From Stutzerimonas stutzeri (GTDB lineage: Bacteria > Pseudomonadota > Gammaproteobacteria > Pseudomonadales > Pseudomonadaceae): 64,000 nt of DNA. Each line of letters starts with the position of its first letter. Position 1 is the stretch's first letter. The notes under the pieces were generated by a model that searched no databases, was not told the origin of the DNA, and was given only the letters and a program-made list of their open reading frames with translations. This document shows positions 42,021 through 52,819 of the stretch, in pieces. The translations under genes were made by a program, and so were the position numbers. The stretch lies in contig NZ_CP073105.1 in NCBI RefSeq assembly GCF_018138085.1, forward strand, positions 2,666,001-2,730,000, read 5' to 3'.

Positions 42021-43406
42021 TCAGTCAGCCAGCCGCCAGGTAGTCCCACCCTTGCCATCTTCCAGGACAACGCCCAACGCGGTGAGTTGATCGCGGATAC
42101 GGTCGGACTCGGCCCAGTTCTTCTCGACCCGAGCCTGCAGACGAGCCGCGATCAGCGCTTCCACCTGAGCCGCATCTACCTTGCCTTCGGCACCGGCCTG
42201 CAGGAAGTCGTCCGGTTCAAGTTGCAGCACGCCCAGCGGTTCGGCCAGCGCCTTGAGACGCGCAGCCAGGCCAGCCGCAGCTTGCGGATCGGAGGCGCGC
42301 AGCCGGTTGACCTCGCGGGCCAATTCAAAGAGCACAGCGCAGGCTTCCGGGGTATTGAAGTCGTCGTCCATCGCCGCCGAGAAACGCTCGATGAAGGCCT
42401 CACCGCCCGCCGGCGTCGCGTCGGGCATACCGCGCAAGGACTGGTAGAAGCGCTCGAGCGCGCCTTTGGCTTCTTTCAGGCTGTCTTCGGAATAGTTGAT
42501 CGGACTGCGGTAGTGGCTCGACACCAACAGGTAGCGCACCACTTCCGGCTGGTATTTCTCCAGCACCTCGCGAATGGTGAAGAAGTTGCCCAGCGACTTG
42601 GACATTTTCTCGCCATCGACACGGACCGCTCCGGCGTGCATCCAGGCATTGGCGTATTGCTTGCCGGTCGCCGCTTCACTCTGCGCGATCTCGTTTTCAT
42701 GGTGCGGGAACACCAGATCGGGGCCGCCGCCGTGGATATCGAAGGTCTCGCCCAGGCAGCAGGTGGACATGACCGAGCACTCGATGTGCCAACCCGGACG
42801 CCCCGCTCCCCACGGCGACTCCCAGCTCGGCTCGCCCGGCTTGGCGGCTTTCCAGAGCACGAAATCTAGCGGATCTTCCTTGGCCTCGTCGACTTCGATG
42901 CGAGCGCCGATTTTCAGATCCTCAATCTTGCGTCGCGACAGCTTGCCGTAGCCGACGAACTTGCCGACCCGGTAATAGACATCGCCGTTACCCGGCGCGT
43001 AGGCGAAGCCCTTGTCGATCAAGGTCTGGATCATGCTGTGCATGCCGGCGATATGGTCGGTCGCCCGCGGTTCGAGATCCGGGCGGAGCACATTCAGCCG
43101 CGCTTCGTCTTCATGCATCGCAGCGATCATCCGCCCAGTCAACGCCTCGAAGCTCTCGCCGTTTTCCTGGGCACGGCGAATGATCTTGTCGTCGATATCA
43201 GTGATGTTGCGCACGTAGGTCAGCTCGTAACCACGTTGGCGCAACCAGCGCGAAACCACGTCGAACGCCACCATGACGCGCGCGTGACCGATATGGCAGA
43301 AGTCATAGACGGTCATGCCGCACACGTACATGCGCACCTGGTTGTCGATCAGCGGCTTGAGGGGCTCCTTGGCCTTGGTCAGGGTGTTGTAGATCGACAG
43401 CGCCAT
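42021..43406 (-). CDS. cysS: Cysteinyl-tRNA synthetase
   Basis: 461 residues, normal CysRS length. Class I motifs are intact: CHIGHARVM near residue 28 and KMSKSLGN near 266. Zinc ligands include the N-terminal Cys in YVCGMTVYD. The start is ATG 43406; it overlaps the glnS stop, so it is translationally coupled to glnS. It charges tRNA-Cys in the cytoplasm. The glnS-cysS order is common in pseudomonads. Confidence 0.97.
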   Translation of the reverse strand: MALSIYNTLTKAKEPLKPLIDNQVRMYVCGMTVYDFCHIGHARVMVAFDVVSRWLRQRGYELTYVRNITDIDDKIIRRAQENGESFEALTGRMIAAMHEDEARLNVLRPDLEPRATDHIAGMHSMIQTLIDKGFAYAPGNGDVYYRVGKFVGYGKLSRRKIEDLKIGARIEVDEAKEDPLDFVLWKAAKPGEPSWESPWGAGRPGWHIECSVMSTCCLGETFDIHGGGPDLVFPHHENEIAQSEAATGKQYANAWMHAGAVRVDGEKMSKSLGNFFTIREVLEKYQPEVVRYLLVSSHYRSPINYSEDSLKEAKGALERFYQSLRGMPDATPAGGEAFIERFSAAMDDDFNTPEACAVLFELAREVNRLRASDPQAAAGLAARLKALAEPLGVLQLEPDDFLQAGAEGKVDAAQVEALIAARLQARVEKNWAESDRIRDQLTALGVVLEDGKGGTTWRLAD

Positions 43407-45076
43407 CACTGGCCTCCCCAGGAATCACGCAGGGTGACGGTGCGGTTGAATACCAATGCGTCCGCGCGACTGTCCTTGCGATCCACGCAGAAGTAGCCCT
43501 CGCGCTCGAACTGGAAGCGATCTTCCGCTTCGGCCGAGGCCAGCGACGGCTCGGCGCGGCAGCCCTTGAGCACCACCAGCGACTCGGGGTTGATGTTGTC
43601 GAGGAAGCTGCCGCCGTCTTCATCTTTCTCGGGATTGGCCGAGCGGAACAGACGATCGTACAGACGCACTTCGCATTCGACGCTCTCGGCCGCCGGTACC
43701 CAGTGAATCACGCCCTTGACCTTGCGGCCTTCCGGGTTCTTGCCCAGCGTGTTTTCGTCGTAGGAGCAACGCAGCTCGACGATATTGCCCTGCGCGTCCT
43801 TTACCGCTTCGTCGGCGCGGATCACGTAGCTGCCGCGCAGGCGCACTTCACCGCCTGGGATCAGGCGCTTGAAACCGGCTGGAGGGACTTCTTCGAAATC
43901 GCTGGCGTCGATGTAGAGCTCGCGCGAGAACGGCAATTGGCGCACACCCATGTCCTGCTTGGGGTGGCAAGGCAGCTCGAGGTTCTCGACTTGGCCTTCG
44001 GGATAATTGGTGATGACGACTTTCAGCGGCTTGAGCACGCACATGGCCCGCGGCGCGTTGGCGTCCAGGTCTTCGCGAATCGCGAATTCGAGCATGCCGA
44101 TATCGACCACGCCGCCCGCGCGGTTCACGCCGATCATGTCGCAGAAGGTACGGATCGACGCCGGGGTATAACCGCGTCGGCGATAGCCGCTGAGGGTCGA
44201 CATGCGCGGGTCGTCCCAACCGCTTACGTGCTTTTCGTCGACCAGCTGCTTGAGCTTGCGCTTGCTGGTGATGGTGTAGTTCAGGTTGAGGCGGGCGAAC
44301 TCGTACTGGCGCGGGCGCGCCGGAACCGGCAGGTTTTCCAGGAACCAGTCGTAGAGCGGACGGTGATCCTCGAATTCCAGCGTGCAGATCGAATGCGTGA
44401 TGCCTTCGATGGCATCCGACTGACCGTGAGTGAAGTCATAACTCGGGTAGATGCACCAGTCATTGCCGGTCTGGTGATGATGCGCATGGCGGATCCGGTA
44501 AAGGATCGGGTCACGCATGTTCATGTTTGGCGAGGCCATGTCGATCTTCGCGCGCAGTGCCTTGGCCCCATCCGGGAACTCACCGGCCTTCATCCGCGCG
44601 AACAGATCCAGGTTCTCCTCCACCGAGCGATCACGGAACGGGCTGTTCTTGCCCGGCTCGGTCAGGCTGCCACGGTACTCCCGCGCTTGGTCGGGCGTCA
44701 GGTCGCAGACGTAGGCCTTGCCTGCCTTGATCAGCTCGATGGCCCATGCGTGCAGCTGGGCGAAATAGTTGGACGCGTAACGCTCCTCGCCCGCCCACTG
44801 GAAGCCGAGCCACAGCACGTCGCTCTTGATCGCGTCGATGTACTCCTGATCCTCCTTGGCCGGATTGGTGTCATCGAAACGCAGGTTGCACTCGCCGCCG
44901 AACTCCTTGGCCAGGCCGAAATTCAGGCAGATCGACTTGGCGTGGCCAATGTGCAGGTAGCCGTTGGGCTCGGGCGGAAAGCGCGTGACGATCTTGGCAT
45001 GCTTGCCCGACTCCAGGTCGGCCTGGACGATGGGACGGAGAAAATTAGTGGCTGCGGTAGTCTCAGGCTTGCTCAT
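43406..45076 (-). CDS. glnS: Glutaminyl-tRNA synthetase
   Basis: 556 residues. HIGH motif is HIGHAKS near residue 43 ([15 protein letters not shown]). The second class I signature corresponds to [10 protein letters not shown]. The C-terminal anticodon-binding beta barrels are complete. The ATG at 45076 has AAGGACATC before it. It is a cytoplasmic enzyme charging tRNA-Gln, and it is the upstream gene of the glnS-cysS operon. Confidence 0.97.
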   Translation of the reverse strand: MSKPETTAATNFLRPIVQADLESGKHAKIVTRFPPEPNGYLHIGHAKSICLNFGLAKEFGGECNLRFDDTNPAKEDQEYIDAIKSDVLWLGFQWAGEERYASNYFAQLHAWAIELIKAGKAYVCDLTPDQAREYRGSLTEPGKNSPFRDRSVEENLDLFARMKAGEFPDGAKALRAKIDMASPNMNMRDPILYRIRHAHHHQTGNDWCIYPSYDFTHGQSDAIEGITHSICTLEFEDHRPLYDWFLENLPVPARPRQYEFARLNLNYTITSKRKLKQLVDEKHVSGWDDPRMSTLSGYRRRGYTPASIRTFCDMIGVNRAGGVVDIGMLEFAIREDLDANAPRAMCVLKPLKVVITNYPEGQVENLELPCHPKQDMGVRQLPFSRELYIDASDFEEVPPAGFKRLIPGGEVRLRGSYVIRADEAVKDAQGNIVELRCSYDENTLGKNPEGRKVKGVIHWVPAAESVECEVRLYDRLFRSANPEKDEDGGSFLDNINPESLVVLKGCRAEPSLASAEAEDRFQFEREGYFCVDRKDSRADALVFNRTVTLRDSWGGQ

Positions 45077-45399
45077 GATGTCCTTAACGATCTGCGAGTG
45101 TGCGGCTCAGCGCTTGAAAGTAACGGGCGATGCCAGACAGGGCGAGATCAGCCGAACGCGGGATGTACGAGATGTACAAGGGCATTGAGGGCCGATTTCA
45201 TTGCGGCATGGCCGAGCGTACTCGTTTGTAAACACCCTTTCAGGGTAGGCCGACCAAATCAAAGCGCCTATCATAGCGGACCCGTCAACCCCCTGACAGA
45301 GCAAAGCGCGCAGCCGCGCGACAGCGACAACACGCTCGCCAGGCGCCGGTCGTACCGTCGCGGCACGAATTCTCCCGCTGCTAATTAAGGAAGGCTCCC
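45077..45399. other. Divergent promoter region of glnS and ppiB
   Basis: About 323 bases. No gene; AT-rich TTTGTAAACACCCTTTCAGG near 45224-45243 may hold a glnS- or ppiB-directed promoter. I see no certain operator. Confidence 0.4.
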
Positions 45400-45894
45400 A
45401 TGATCAAGCTACACACCAACCACGGCGTCATTACCGTCAAGCTGTTCGAGGACAAGGCCCCGGAAACCACCGCGAACTTTAAGGAATACGTGAAGAGCGG
45501 CCACTATGACGGCACCATTTTCCACCGTGTGATCAGCAACTTCATGATCCAGGGCGGCGGCTTCGAGCCGGGCATGAAGCAGAAAAGCACCCGCACCCCC
45601 ATCAAGAACGAGGCCAACAACGGCCTTTCGAACAAGACCGGCACCCTTGCGATGGCGCGCACCATGGAGCCGCACTCGGCGTCCGCGCAGTTCTTCATCA
45701 ACGTCAAGGACAACGATTTCCTCGACCACACCGCGCCAACCGTGCAGGGCTGGGGCTATGCCGTGTTCGGCGAAGTAGTCGAGGGCATGGACGTGGTCGA
45801 AAAGATCAAGGGCGTGCCGACCACCATGAAGTCGGGACACCAGGACGTGCCGGTGGAAGACGTGGTGATCGAGAAGGCCGAGATCGTCGAGTAA
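45400..45894 (+). CDS. ppiB: Cytoplasmic peptidyl-prolyl cis-trans isomerase (cyclophilin)
   Basis: 164 residues without a signal peptide. Cyclophilin motifs are [15 protein letters not shown] with the catalytic arginine, and [21 protein letters not shown]. It accelerates proline isomerisation in protein folding. AAGGAAGG lies before the ATG. It is 5 bases upstream of lpxH and probably co-transcribed, as in other pseudomonads. Confidence 0.96.
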   Translation: MIKLHTNHGVITVKLFEDKAPETTANFKEYVKSGHYDGTIFHRVISNFMIQGGGFEPGMKQKSTRTPIKNEANNGLSNKTGTLAMARTMEPHSASAQFFINVKDNDFLDHTAPTVQGWGYAVFGEVVEGMDVVEKIKGVPTTMKSGHQDVPVEDVVIEKAEIVE

Positions 45895-45899
45895 GCGCA

Positions 45900-46622
45900 T
45901 TGATCCTGCTGATATCGGACTTGCACCTCGAAGAACGACGCCCGGACCTTACCCGGGCGTTTCTTCATTTCCTCGAGACCCGCGCCGCCAAGGCCGAAGC
46001 GCTTTACATCCTCGGTGACTTCTTCGAAGTCTGGGTTGGCGATGACGGCATGACGCCCTTTCAGCACGAAATCGCCCACGCCCTGAAAGCGCTGAGCCTG
46101 AGCGGAACCCGGCTTTACCTGATGCACGGCAACCGTGATTTCATGATCGGCAAGGCGTTCTGTCGCGAGGCGGGGTGCACCCTACTGGATGATCCATATG
46201 TCGCCCAGCTCGGCGGTGAGCGGGTGTTGCTCACCCATGGCGACAGCCTGTGTACCCGTGACGAGGGCTACATGCGTCTACGCCGCTGGCTGCGTAACCC
46301 AGTCAGCCTGTTCATCCTGCATCACCTTCCGCTTGCCAAACGCCAGCAGCTAGCTCAGAAGTTGCGATCGAGCAGCAAGCAGCAAACCCGCATGAAAGCC
46401 AGCGACATCGTCGACGTAACGCCCGACGAAGTGGTCCGGATCATGCGACGCCACAACGTACGCACGCTGATTCACGGCCACACCCACCGCCCCGCCATAC
46501 ACACGCTGGACGTGGACGGGCAGCCGGCCAGGCGCATCGTCCTCGGCGACTGGGATCGCCAGGGCTGGGCTTTGCAGGTCGATGAATCAGGCTTCGACCA
46601 GGCGCCCTTCGAGCTGAGCTGA
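45900..46622 (+). CDS. lpxH: UDP-2,3-diacylglucosamine diphosphatase
   Basis: 240 residues of the calcineurin-like phosphoesterase fold. It removes UMP from UDP-2,3-diacylglucosamine to give lipid X in lipid A synthesis, at the inner-membrane surface, with manganese. Metal-binding motifs are [27 protein letters not shown] and GHTHRP. The start is TTG at 45900, giving the family N-terminus [11 protein letters not shown]; no ATG fits. It is 6 bases from the convergent miaE stop. Confidence 0.95.
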   Translation: MILLISDLHLEERRPDLTRAFLHFLETRAAKAEALYILGDFFEVWVGDDGMTPFQHEIAHALKALSLSGTRLYLMHGNRDFMIGKAFCREAGCTLLDDPYVAQLGGERVLLTHGDSLCTRDEGYMRLRRWLRNPVSLFILHHLPLAKRQQLAQKLRSSSKQQTRMKASDIVDVTPDEVVRIMRRHNVRTLIHGHTHRPAIHTLDVDGQPARRIVLGDWDRQGWALQVDESGFDQAPFELS

Positions 46623-46627
46623 GCAGG

Positions 46628-47233
46628 TCAGGCGGCGCTGGGCACACCGCTGTGGAAGCGAAACTCATCGTCAGGGCTTTCGATCAGCTCGCGCTCGCGC
46701 TCGCGCACCCTCACGATGGTCGCGTCGATATCGGCCGCCTCACCATAGAGATACGCCAGCTTCAGATAATCCTGAAAATGCCGCGCCTCGGATTTCAGCA
46801 AGCCGTGATAGAACTTGCCCAGCTCTTCATCCAGATGCGGCACCAGCATCGCGAAGCGCTCGCAGGATCGCGCCTCGATAAAGGCCCCGATGACCAGGGT
46901 ATCGGTGAGCCGATAGGGTTCATGGTTGCGGACCAGCTCCCGCAACCCGGCAGCGTAGCGGGATGAGCCGATGTTACGCAGCGCGATGTCGCGCTTACGG
47001 ATAATCGACAGCACCTGTTCGAAATGGCGGAGCTCTTCCCGGGCCAGCCGCGACATCTTGTTCTGCAGGTCGGGTTTGTCGACATAGCGGAACATCAGCT
47101 GAAAGGCCGCACCGGCCGCCTTCTTTTCGCAGTTGCCATGGTCGATGAGCATCACGTCCTGATTGCGCAGCGCGACGTCGACCCAGCTGGACGGTGTGGC
47201 GCAGCCGAGGAATTCATTCAATTCGGGGAGCAT
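46628..47233 (-). CDS. miaE: tRNA-(2-methylthio-N6-isopentenyladenosine-37) hydroxylase
   Basis: 201 residues, a ferritin-like di-iron monooxygenase. It hydroxylates the isopentenyl group of ms2i6A37 in tRNA. Iron ligands sit in the helix segments EKKAAGAAF, REELRHFEQV, EARSCERFA and KSEARHFQDY. The enzyme needs oxygen. Its start has CGGGG upstream; a better site is not visible. Convergent with lpxH. Confidence 0.95.
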   Translation of the reverse strand: MLPELNEFLGCATPSSWVDVALRNQDVMLIDHGNCEKKAAGAAFQLMFRYVDKPDLQNKMSRLAREELRHFEQVLSIIRKRDIALRNIGSSRYAAGLRELVRNHEPYRLTDTLVIGAFIEARSCERFAMLVPHLDEELGKFYHGLLKSEARHFQDYLKLAYLYGEAADIDATIVRVRERERELIESPDDEFRFHSGVPSAA

Positions 47234-47332
47234 GAGTACGGGTATTCATAAGGGAAATGGACACGACAGCCAGCGCAATGGCGACCGCACGCCGCGCATT
47301 ATACGAGTCCGGCAGCGTACGGCCAGCGGAGG

Positions 47333-47375
47333 TTGATATGGATCACTGGCCGCGGCGACGGCCTTGTCTATAGTG
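47333..47375 (+). promoter_or_regulatory. Anr/FNR box and -10 of the universal stress protein gene
   Basis: TTGATATGGATCAC at 47333-47346 is one base from TTGAT-N4-ATCAA. A -10 TATAGT lies at 47370-47375. The centre of the box is about 41.5 bases before the expected start, the class II FNR position. Confidence 0.7.
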
Positions 47376-47406
47376 AACTCAACCGATACTGGAACCGGAG
47401 CCGATC

Positions 47407-48270
47407 ATGCAAGCCTTACGCTGTATTCTCGTGGTAATCGACCCGAACCTGCCGGAAAACCTGGCACTGAAACGTGCACGATTGATATCCAGCGTCAGCC
47501 AGTCCCGGCTCCATCTGCTGGTCTGTGACACGCGGCAGGATCACAGCCACTACCTGGATCGCTTACGCTCGGAACTCGAAGAGCAAGGCCACGTCGTCAC
47601 GACCCGCCAGGACTGGCACGAGAACCTGCACCAGACCATCATCGCCGCCCAACAAGCCGAAGGCTGCGGCCTGGTGATCAAGCAGCATGTCGCCGACAAC
47701 CCGCTCAAGCGAGCCCTGCTGACACCGGATGACTGGAAGCTGTTGCGCTACTGTCCGTGCCCGGTGTTGATGGTCAAGACCGAGGCGCCGTGGACGGGCG
47801 GAAAGATCCTGGCCGCGGTCGACGTAGGGAATGCCGACATGGAGCACCGGACGCTTCACTCGAGCATCATCAACCATGGCCATGAGATTGCATCGCTCGC
47901 TGAAGGCACCCTGCATGTCATCAGCGCCCACCCTTCGGCGATGCTCTCGGCGGCAGACCCTGCATTTCAACTCAAGGACACCATCGAGCAACGCTATCGG
48001 AACGCCTGCAAGCAGTTTCAGGTCGAGTACGACATCCCCGACGGGCAGCTGCATATCGAAGAAGGTCCGGCTGATGCCCTGATACCGCGGGTCTGCCATC
48101 AATTGCAGGCTGTCGTAACGGTGATCGGTACGGTCGCCCGCACCGGTTTTTCCGGCGCACTGATGGGCAACACCGCCGAGGTGGTTCTGGACGCGCTGGA
48201 AAGCGATGTCCTGGTGCTCAAGCCTGACGACGTCATCGACCACCTGGAGGATCTCGTCGCGCGCCGCTAG
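47407..48270 (+). CDS. Tandem universal stress protein (UspA family)
   Basis: 287 residues with two UspA domains. The first (MQALRCILVVIDPNLPENLALKRARLI) lacks an ATP loop. The second ends with VTVIGTVARTGFSGALMGNTAEVVLDALESDVLVLKP, containing the G-x2-G-x9-GN-(S/T) loop in part. Usp proteins of this type in pseudomonads help survival without oxygen. An Anr-type promoter lies upstream. The ATG is preceded by a weak GGAG (CCGGAGCCGATC). Convergent with the DUF1289 gene. Confidence 0.9.
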   Translation: MQALRCILVVIDPNLPENLALKRARLISSVSQSRLHLLVCDTRQDHSHYLDRLRSELEEQGHVVTTRQDWHENLHQTIIAAQQAEGCGLVIKQHVADNPLKRALLTPDDWKLLRYCPCPVLMVKTEAPWTGGKILAAVDVGNADMEHRTLHSSIINHGHEIASLAEGTLHVISAHPSAMLSAADPAFQLKDTIEQRYRNACKQFQVEYDIPDGQLHIEEGPADALIPRVCHQLQAVVTVIGTVARTGFSGALMGNTAEVVLDALESDVLVLKPDDVIDHLEDLVARR

Positions 48271-48288
48271 TCAGGATCAGGAACGGAC

Positions 48289-48315
48289 GATCCGCCTCAC
48301 CGGGAGAGGCGGATC
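48289..48315. terminator. Bidirectional hairpin between the stress-protein and DUF1289 genes
   Basis: GATCCGCCTC (48289-48298) and GAGGCGGATC (48306-48315) pair perfectly. There is no T-run. Confidence 0.7.
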
Positions 48316-48783
48316 CTACCCCGCCGTGTCGTCGAGGAACTGCGGCGCGATATAGCGGTGATAATGCGCCTCGGACAGGATGAAGAATTCCCGATCGATC
48401 GCATCACGGAGCTCGGGTAAAGACCATTCGCGAAATTCCGGCAACAGGGCGACACCGTACGCCTCGAGTTGCTGGATCACTCGCGCGCCTCGCGCGATCA
48501 GCTGATAGGCCCAGCAATACGGCGATTGCTCGGCAACGAAGCGGATCTGCCGGCTTTCCAGCTGTCGGCGAAGCAATGGCGCATCGAATACTTCCAGCTT
48601 CGCCGCCATCACCTGCGCGAGCAGCACTTCCAGGCGATGCCAGACCGAGCGCTTGCCCTCCTCGCTGTAACCGTTCCAGTTCACCACTTCGTGATGAAAC
48701 CGTTTGCAGCCGCGGCAAACCACATCGCCGTAGACGGTCGAACAAAGGCCTACGCAGGGAGTTTTGATTCGCTGATTTGACAT
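48316..48783 (-). CDS. DUF1289 domain protein, possible Fe-S or zinc protein
   Basis: 155 residues. The N-terminal DUF1289 module is recognisable: TPCVGLCSTVYGDVVCRGCKRF, with four cysteines suited to a metal or Fe-S site, followed by NWNGYSEEGKRSVWHRL. The remaining 100 residues form an extension seen in pseudomonad members. The function is unknown. The ATG at 48783 is preceded by ATCTCCCGTC, giving a GGGAG site on the coding strand. Confidence 0.85.
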   Translation of the reverse strand: MSNQRIKTPCVGLCSTVYGDVVCRGCKRFHHEVVNWNGYSEEGKRSVWHRLEVLLAQVMAAKLEVFDAPLLRRQLESRQIRFVAEQSPYCWAYQLIARGARVIQQLEAYGVALLPEFREWSLPELRDAIDREFFILSEAHYHRYIAPQFLDDTAG

Positions 48784-49187
48784 GACGGGAGATGAATCGA
48801 AGAACAGCGCAGCATCTTAGACTTTTGTCCAAGCCGGGTCACGGATCAATCCGGATCGAACCGCCCGAAGGGCCGCAAACGCCCATACTCAGCGGGATCC
48901 TGCCGCCCGAGCGCGCAGGGGTTTGTAGAGGTCGCTTTCGGACTGCCGTGGCGCTTCACTTAACTTTACGGGTCCGTTCCAGTAGAATCGGCCCGCCGTT
49001 TTAGGCGCCACAATCCGCAAGAAGCTGTTTTCAAAGCGTCACGAGCACAGTTAACCGGCTACCTACCGGGTGCGCAGATCCCTCTAACCTGCGCACCCGG
49101 CACCTCAACCCGGCGTAAAACTTTGAAAACAGCTTCCGGATGCGCGTCCCGAGACACCCAAGGGACCAATGATGAGGGTATAAAACT
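48784..49187. other. Promoter and long leader of acnB
   Basis: About 400 bases. A sigma-70-like pair TTAACT/TAGAAT (48960-48965 and 48983-48988, 17-base spacing) would give a 190-base leader that contains the large hairpin at 49021-49136. No gene is seen. Confidence 0.55.
49021..49136. repeat. 116-base nested inverted repeat in the acnB leader
   Basis: Outer arms GAAGCTGTTTTCAAAG (49021-49036) and its exact complement (49121-49136) enclose inner arms CCGGGTGCGCAG (49066-49077) and CTGCGCACCCGG (49089-49100). The whole segment can fold into one long stem. It ends 51 bases before the acnB start codon. It may be a small mobile repeat or a regulatory leader. Confidence 0.75.
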
Positions 49188-51797
49188 GTGCTTGAAGCCT
49201 ATCGCAAACACGTAGAAGAGCGTGCCGCCCAGGGCGTCGTGCCCCAGCCGCTGAACGCCGAGCAGACCGCGGGCCTGGTCGAACTTCTGAAGAATCCGCC
49301 AGTTGGCGAAGAACAATTTCTCCTCGATCTGATCACTAACCGCGTTCCGGCGGGCGTGGACGAAGCTGCCTATGTCAAGGCTGGCTTCCTCGCTGCCGTC
49401 GCCAAGGGTGAAACCTCCTCCCCGCTGATCAGCAAGCAGCACGCCGTTGAGCTGCTGGGCACCATGCAGGGCGGTTACAACATCGTCACGCTGGTCGAGC
49501 TGCTGGACGACCCGGAACTGTCCGATACCACGGCGCAGCAACTGAAGCACACCCTGCTGATGTTCGACGCCTTCCACGACGTCGCGGAAAAAGCCAAGGC
49601 TGGCAATGCCAACGCCAAGGCCGTCCTGCAATCCTGGGCCGAAGGCGAGTGGTTCAAGAATCGCGCCCCGGTCGCCGAAAAAATCACCCTGACCGTCTTC
49701 AAGGTCACCGGTGAAACCAACACCGACGACCTGTCCCCGGCACCTGACGCCTGGTCGCGCCCGGACATCCCGCTGCATGCCCTGGCCATGCTGAAAATGG
49801 CCCGTGACGGCATCAACCCCGACGTTCCCGGTTCGGTTGGTCCGCTCAAGCAGATGGAAGAGCTGAAGACCAAGGGCTTCCCGGTCGCCTACGTCGGTGA
49901 CGTGGTCGGTACCGGTTCTTCGCGCAAGTCCGCCACCAACTCGGTGCTGTGGTTCTTTGGCGACGACATCCCGAACGTACCGAACAAGCGCGCCGGCGGT
50001 TTCTGCTTCGGCACCAAAATCGCGCCGATCTTCTACAACACCATGGAAGACGCTGGCGCTCTGCCGATCGAATTCGACTGCTCGGATCTGGCCATGGGCG
50101 ACGTCATCGACGTCTACCCCTACAAGGGTGAAGTCCGCCGCCACGGCAGCGACGAGCTGGTTACCACCTTCCAGCTGAAAACCGACGTCCTGCTCGACGA
50201 AGTTCGCGCTGGCGGCCGTATTCCGCTGATCATCGGCCGCGGCCTGACCGAAAAGGCGCGTGCCGAGCTGGGCATGGGCCCGTCCGATCTGTTCAAGAAG
50301 CCGGAAGCGCCGGCCGAGAGCAACAAGGGCTACACCCTTGCGCAGAAGATGGTCGGTCGCGCCTGCGGGCTGCCGGAAGGCAAAGGCGTCCGTCCGGGCA
50401 CCTATTGCGAGCCGAAGATGACCACCGTCGGTTCTCAGGACACCACTGGCCCGATGACCCGCGACGAGCTGAAGGACCTGGCTTGCCTGGGCTTCTCCGC
50501 CGATCTGGTCATGCAGTCGTTCTGCCACACCGCGGCCTATCCGAAGCCGATCGACGTCACCACGCACCACACGCTGCCAGACTTCATCATGACCCGCGGC
50601 GGTGTTTCGCTGCGTCCGGGTGACGGCATCATCCACAGCTGGCTGAACCGCATGCTGCTGCCGGACACGGTCGGTACCGGCGGTGACTCGCACACCCGCT
50701 TCCCGATGGGCATCTCCTTCCCGGCCGGCTCGGGTCTGGTCGCCTTCGCCGCAGCCACCGGCGTCATGCCGCTGGATATGCCGGAGTCGGTCCTGGTTCG
50801 CTTCAAGGGCAAGATGCAGCCTGGCATCACCCTGCGCGACCTGGTGCATGCGATCCCCTACTACGCGATCCAGAAAGGCCTGCTCACCGTCGAGAAGAAG
50901 GGCAAGAAGAACATCTTCTCCGGCCGCATTCTCGAGATCGAAGGCCTGAACGAGCTGACCGTCGAGCAGGCTTTCGAGCTGTCCGATGCTTCTGCCGAGC
51001 GTTCCGCTGCCGGTTGCACCATCAAGCTGCCGGAAGCGGCCATCGCCGAATACCTGCAGTCGAACATCACCCTGCTGCGCTGGATGATCAGCGAAGGCTA
51101 CGGCGATGCGCGCACCCTCGAGCGCCGCGCTCAAGCGATGGAAGCCTGGCTGGCCGATCCGAAGCTGCTGGCTGCCGATGCCGACGCCGAGTACGCCGAA
51201 GTCATCGAGATCGACCTGTCCGAAGTCACCGAGCCGGTACTCTGCGCGCCGAACGATCCGGACGACGCTCGCCTGCTGTCCAGTGTCCAGGGGGAGAAGA
51301 TCGACGAGGTCTTCATCGGCTCGTGCATGACCAACATTGGCCACTTCCGCGCCGCCGGCAAGCTGTTGGACAAGGTCGAAGGCTCGCTGCCGACCCGCCT
51401 GTGGCTGTCGCCGCCGACCAAGATGGACCAGCATCAGCTGACCGAGGAAGGCTACTACGGCATCTACGGCCGCGCCGGTGCACGCCTGGAAATGCCGGGT
51501 TGCTCGCTGTGCATGGGTAACCAGGCACGCGTTGAAACCGGCTCGACAGTGGTCTCCACTTCGACCCGTAACTTCCCCAACCGCCTGGGCGATGCGACCA
51601 ACGTGTACCTGGCCTCTGCCGAACTGGCAGCGGTTGCCTCGATTCTCGGCCGCCTGCCGACCGTCGAGGAGTACATGGTCTACGCCGCTCAGATCGACAC
51701 CATGGCGGCGGACGTCTACCGCTACCTGAGCTTCGATCAGATCGCCGAGTTCCGCGAGTCTGCGGCCAAGGCGAAGATCGATGTGGTTGCGGTCTGA
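49188..51797 (+). CDS. acnB: Aconitate hydratase B
   Basis: 869 residues, AcnB type with the HEAT-like N-terminal domain and the swivelling domain before the catalytic domains. The TCA-cycle enzyme interconverts citrate and isocitrate with a [4Fe-4S] cluster. Cluster cysteines are in the C-terminal half ([10 protein letters not shown], and [10 protein letters not shown]). [13 protein letters not shown] and [11 protein letters not shown] are conserved active-site segments. The start is GTG at 49188; an upstream in-frame stop (TAA at 49181) excludes extension. AcnB is also known as an RNA-binding protein in other bacteria. A terminator follows. Confidence 0.97.
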   Translation: MLEAYRKHVEERAAQGVVPQPLNAEQTAGLVELLKNPPVGEEQFLLDLITNRVPAGVDEAAYVKAGFLAAVAKGETSSPLISKQHAVELLGTMQGGYNIVTLVELLDDPELSDTTAQQLKHTLLMFDAFHDVAEKAKAGNANAKAVLQSWAEGEWFKNRAPVAEKITLTVFKVTGETNTDDLSPAPDAWSRPDIPLHALAMLKMARDGINPDVPGSVGPLKQMEELKTKGFPVAYVGDVVGTGSSRKSATNSVLWFFGDDIPNVPNKRAGGFCFGTKIAPIFYNTMEDAGALPIEFDCSDLAMGDVIDVYPYKGEVRRHGSDELVTTFQLKTDVLLDEVRAGGRIPLIIGRGLTEKARAELGMGPSDLFKKPEAPAESNKGYTLAQKMVGRACGLPEGKGVRPGTYCEPKMTTVGSQDTTGPMTRDELKDLACLGFSADLVMQSFCHTAAYPKPIDVTTHHTLPDFIMTRGGVSLRPGDGIIHSWLNRMLLPDTVGTGGDSHTRFPMGISFPAGSGLVAFAAATGVMPLDMPESVLVRFKGKMQPGITLRDLVHAIPYYAIQKGLLTVEKKGKKNIFSGRILEIEGLNELTVEQAFELSDASAERSAAGCTIKLPEAAIAEYLQSNITLLRWMISEGYGDARTLERRAQAMEAWLADPKLLAADADAEYAEVIEIDLSEVTEPVLCAPNDPDDARLLSSVQGEKIDEVFIGSCMTNIGHFRAAGKLLDKVEGSLPTRLWLSPPTKMDQHQLTEEGYYGIYGRAGARLEMPGCSLCMGNQARVETGSTVVSTSTRNFPNRLGDATNVYLASAELAAVASILGRLPTVEEYMVYAAQIDTMAADVYRYLSFDQIAEFRESAAKAKIDVVAV

Positions 51798-51823
51798 TGT
51801 ACTGAGCCTGCACACCCGCCTCA

Positions 51824-51843
51824 CAGACGGCTAACCCCGTCTG
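51824..51843 (+). terminator. Hairpin after acnB
   Basis: CAGACGG and CCGTCTG pair around CTAACC. It precedes a stronger terminator at 51862-51890. Confidence 0.5.
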
Positions 51844-51861
51844 ATGGGTGAAGCAAGTGAA

Positions 51862-51890
51862 AAAACGCCCCGACTGGTTCGGGGCGTTTT
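51862..51890 (+). terminator. Rho-independent terminator after acnB
   Basis: AAAACGCCCCG pairs with CGGGGCGTTTT, followed by CTTTT. Confidence 0.9.
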
Positions 51891-52090
51891 CTTTTCTGCT
51901 TCAGGTGGTGTGAATAGACTCACTGCCGAGGCCACCAGGGCCAGCGGAGGCCATCCGCTTGCTTTCCGGCCTGAACGTCAGTTGCTTACGCCACTGCGTC
52001 AAAGCCTTCCTGGGGGACGCTTGGCATTGGCCGGTACGACGAACGCGTCACCATGGGGCGCGTTCGCCGCGGCGCGGCCCCATGGGCGGG

Positions 52091-52429
52091 CTAGATGAAT
52101 GCCTGCCGAGCACATCCTCGCGGAAGCCGGTTCCGCCCCGGCAACTGTTCCAGGCGCTGCCGCCATTCCAATCGAGCTGACCCTCTACTGGATGGTTCGG
52201 CGGTTTGCGCGGGGGCTACCACCCCACTCTTCGCTAACTTTGCAGCCGCTGCAGCCGCTCTCAGCTCCGCAAGGGTCGGTGTCTTGCGTACCGGCTCCTC
52301 GACCTTCCTCTCAACGGAGCGGAGGCAGAGCTTGCACGATACCTGGGCAGCATCTTCGGAGCTGTTCAGACTCGAGCCTACGCGCCCACACGCGATATTC
52401 CCTTGGGCCACGGAGTAATGAATGACCAA
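52091..52429 (-). CDS. Small Cys-containing hypothetical protein
   Basis: 112 residues. The N-terminal half reads HYSVAQGNIACGRVG and DAAQVSCKLCLRSVE. The pattern CGR...VxCxxC is typical of small zinc-ribbon-like proteins found in phage and mobile regions. An alanine-rich helix follows. The start is a TTG at 52429 with GAGGAG eight bases upstream, which is a good site. The last 30 residues are arginine-rich and less convincing. The function is unknown. Confidence 0.5.
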   Translation of the reverse strand: MVIHYSVAQGNIACGRVGSSLNSSEDAAQVSCKLCLRSVERKVEEPVRKTPTLAELRAAAAAAKLAKSGVVAPAQTAEPSSRGSARLEWRQRLEQLPGRNRLPRGCARQAFI

Positions 52430-52819
52430 CGTGTTGTCTCCTCAAATTTCGGGGCGCGGGATTCTACATGGTTGGAGGTATGGATGGTGCAGGCGAGCTC
52501 ATCAGGTAGCGAAGGCCGGAGACGCGAGACTTCAGTGAATCCCAAAGCACTCCGCCCAACCGCAAGGGAGGCGTGACATACCACAAATCACAAGGAAGGT
52601 AGCGGCAAATATGCCTTAAGAAATGGTTGACAAGACATTCTTATGCACATTGCTTCGCGCCAGACGTCAGCTTTCTTCGGCCCCTTTTAGCTCCATCAGC
52701 GCATAAGGCTAATACATTGATTGATAAGGGATTTTCGAACTGGGCAAAAACTCGACGATCTGTTGCAGAGGCCCGTCTGGTAAGCGCTCGGAGCGATCAT
52801 CCAGATTATGTACACATGT

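Noticed and set aside
43703..45388. Plus-strand open frame of 561 codons opposite glnS
   Set aside because: glnS is certain; the frame is a GC-rich shadow.
49059..51824. Minus-strand open frame of 921 codons opposite acnB
   Set aside because: acnB is unambiguous; the antisense frame is due to codon bias.
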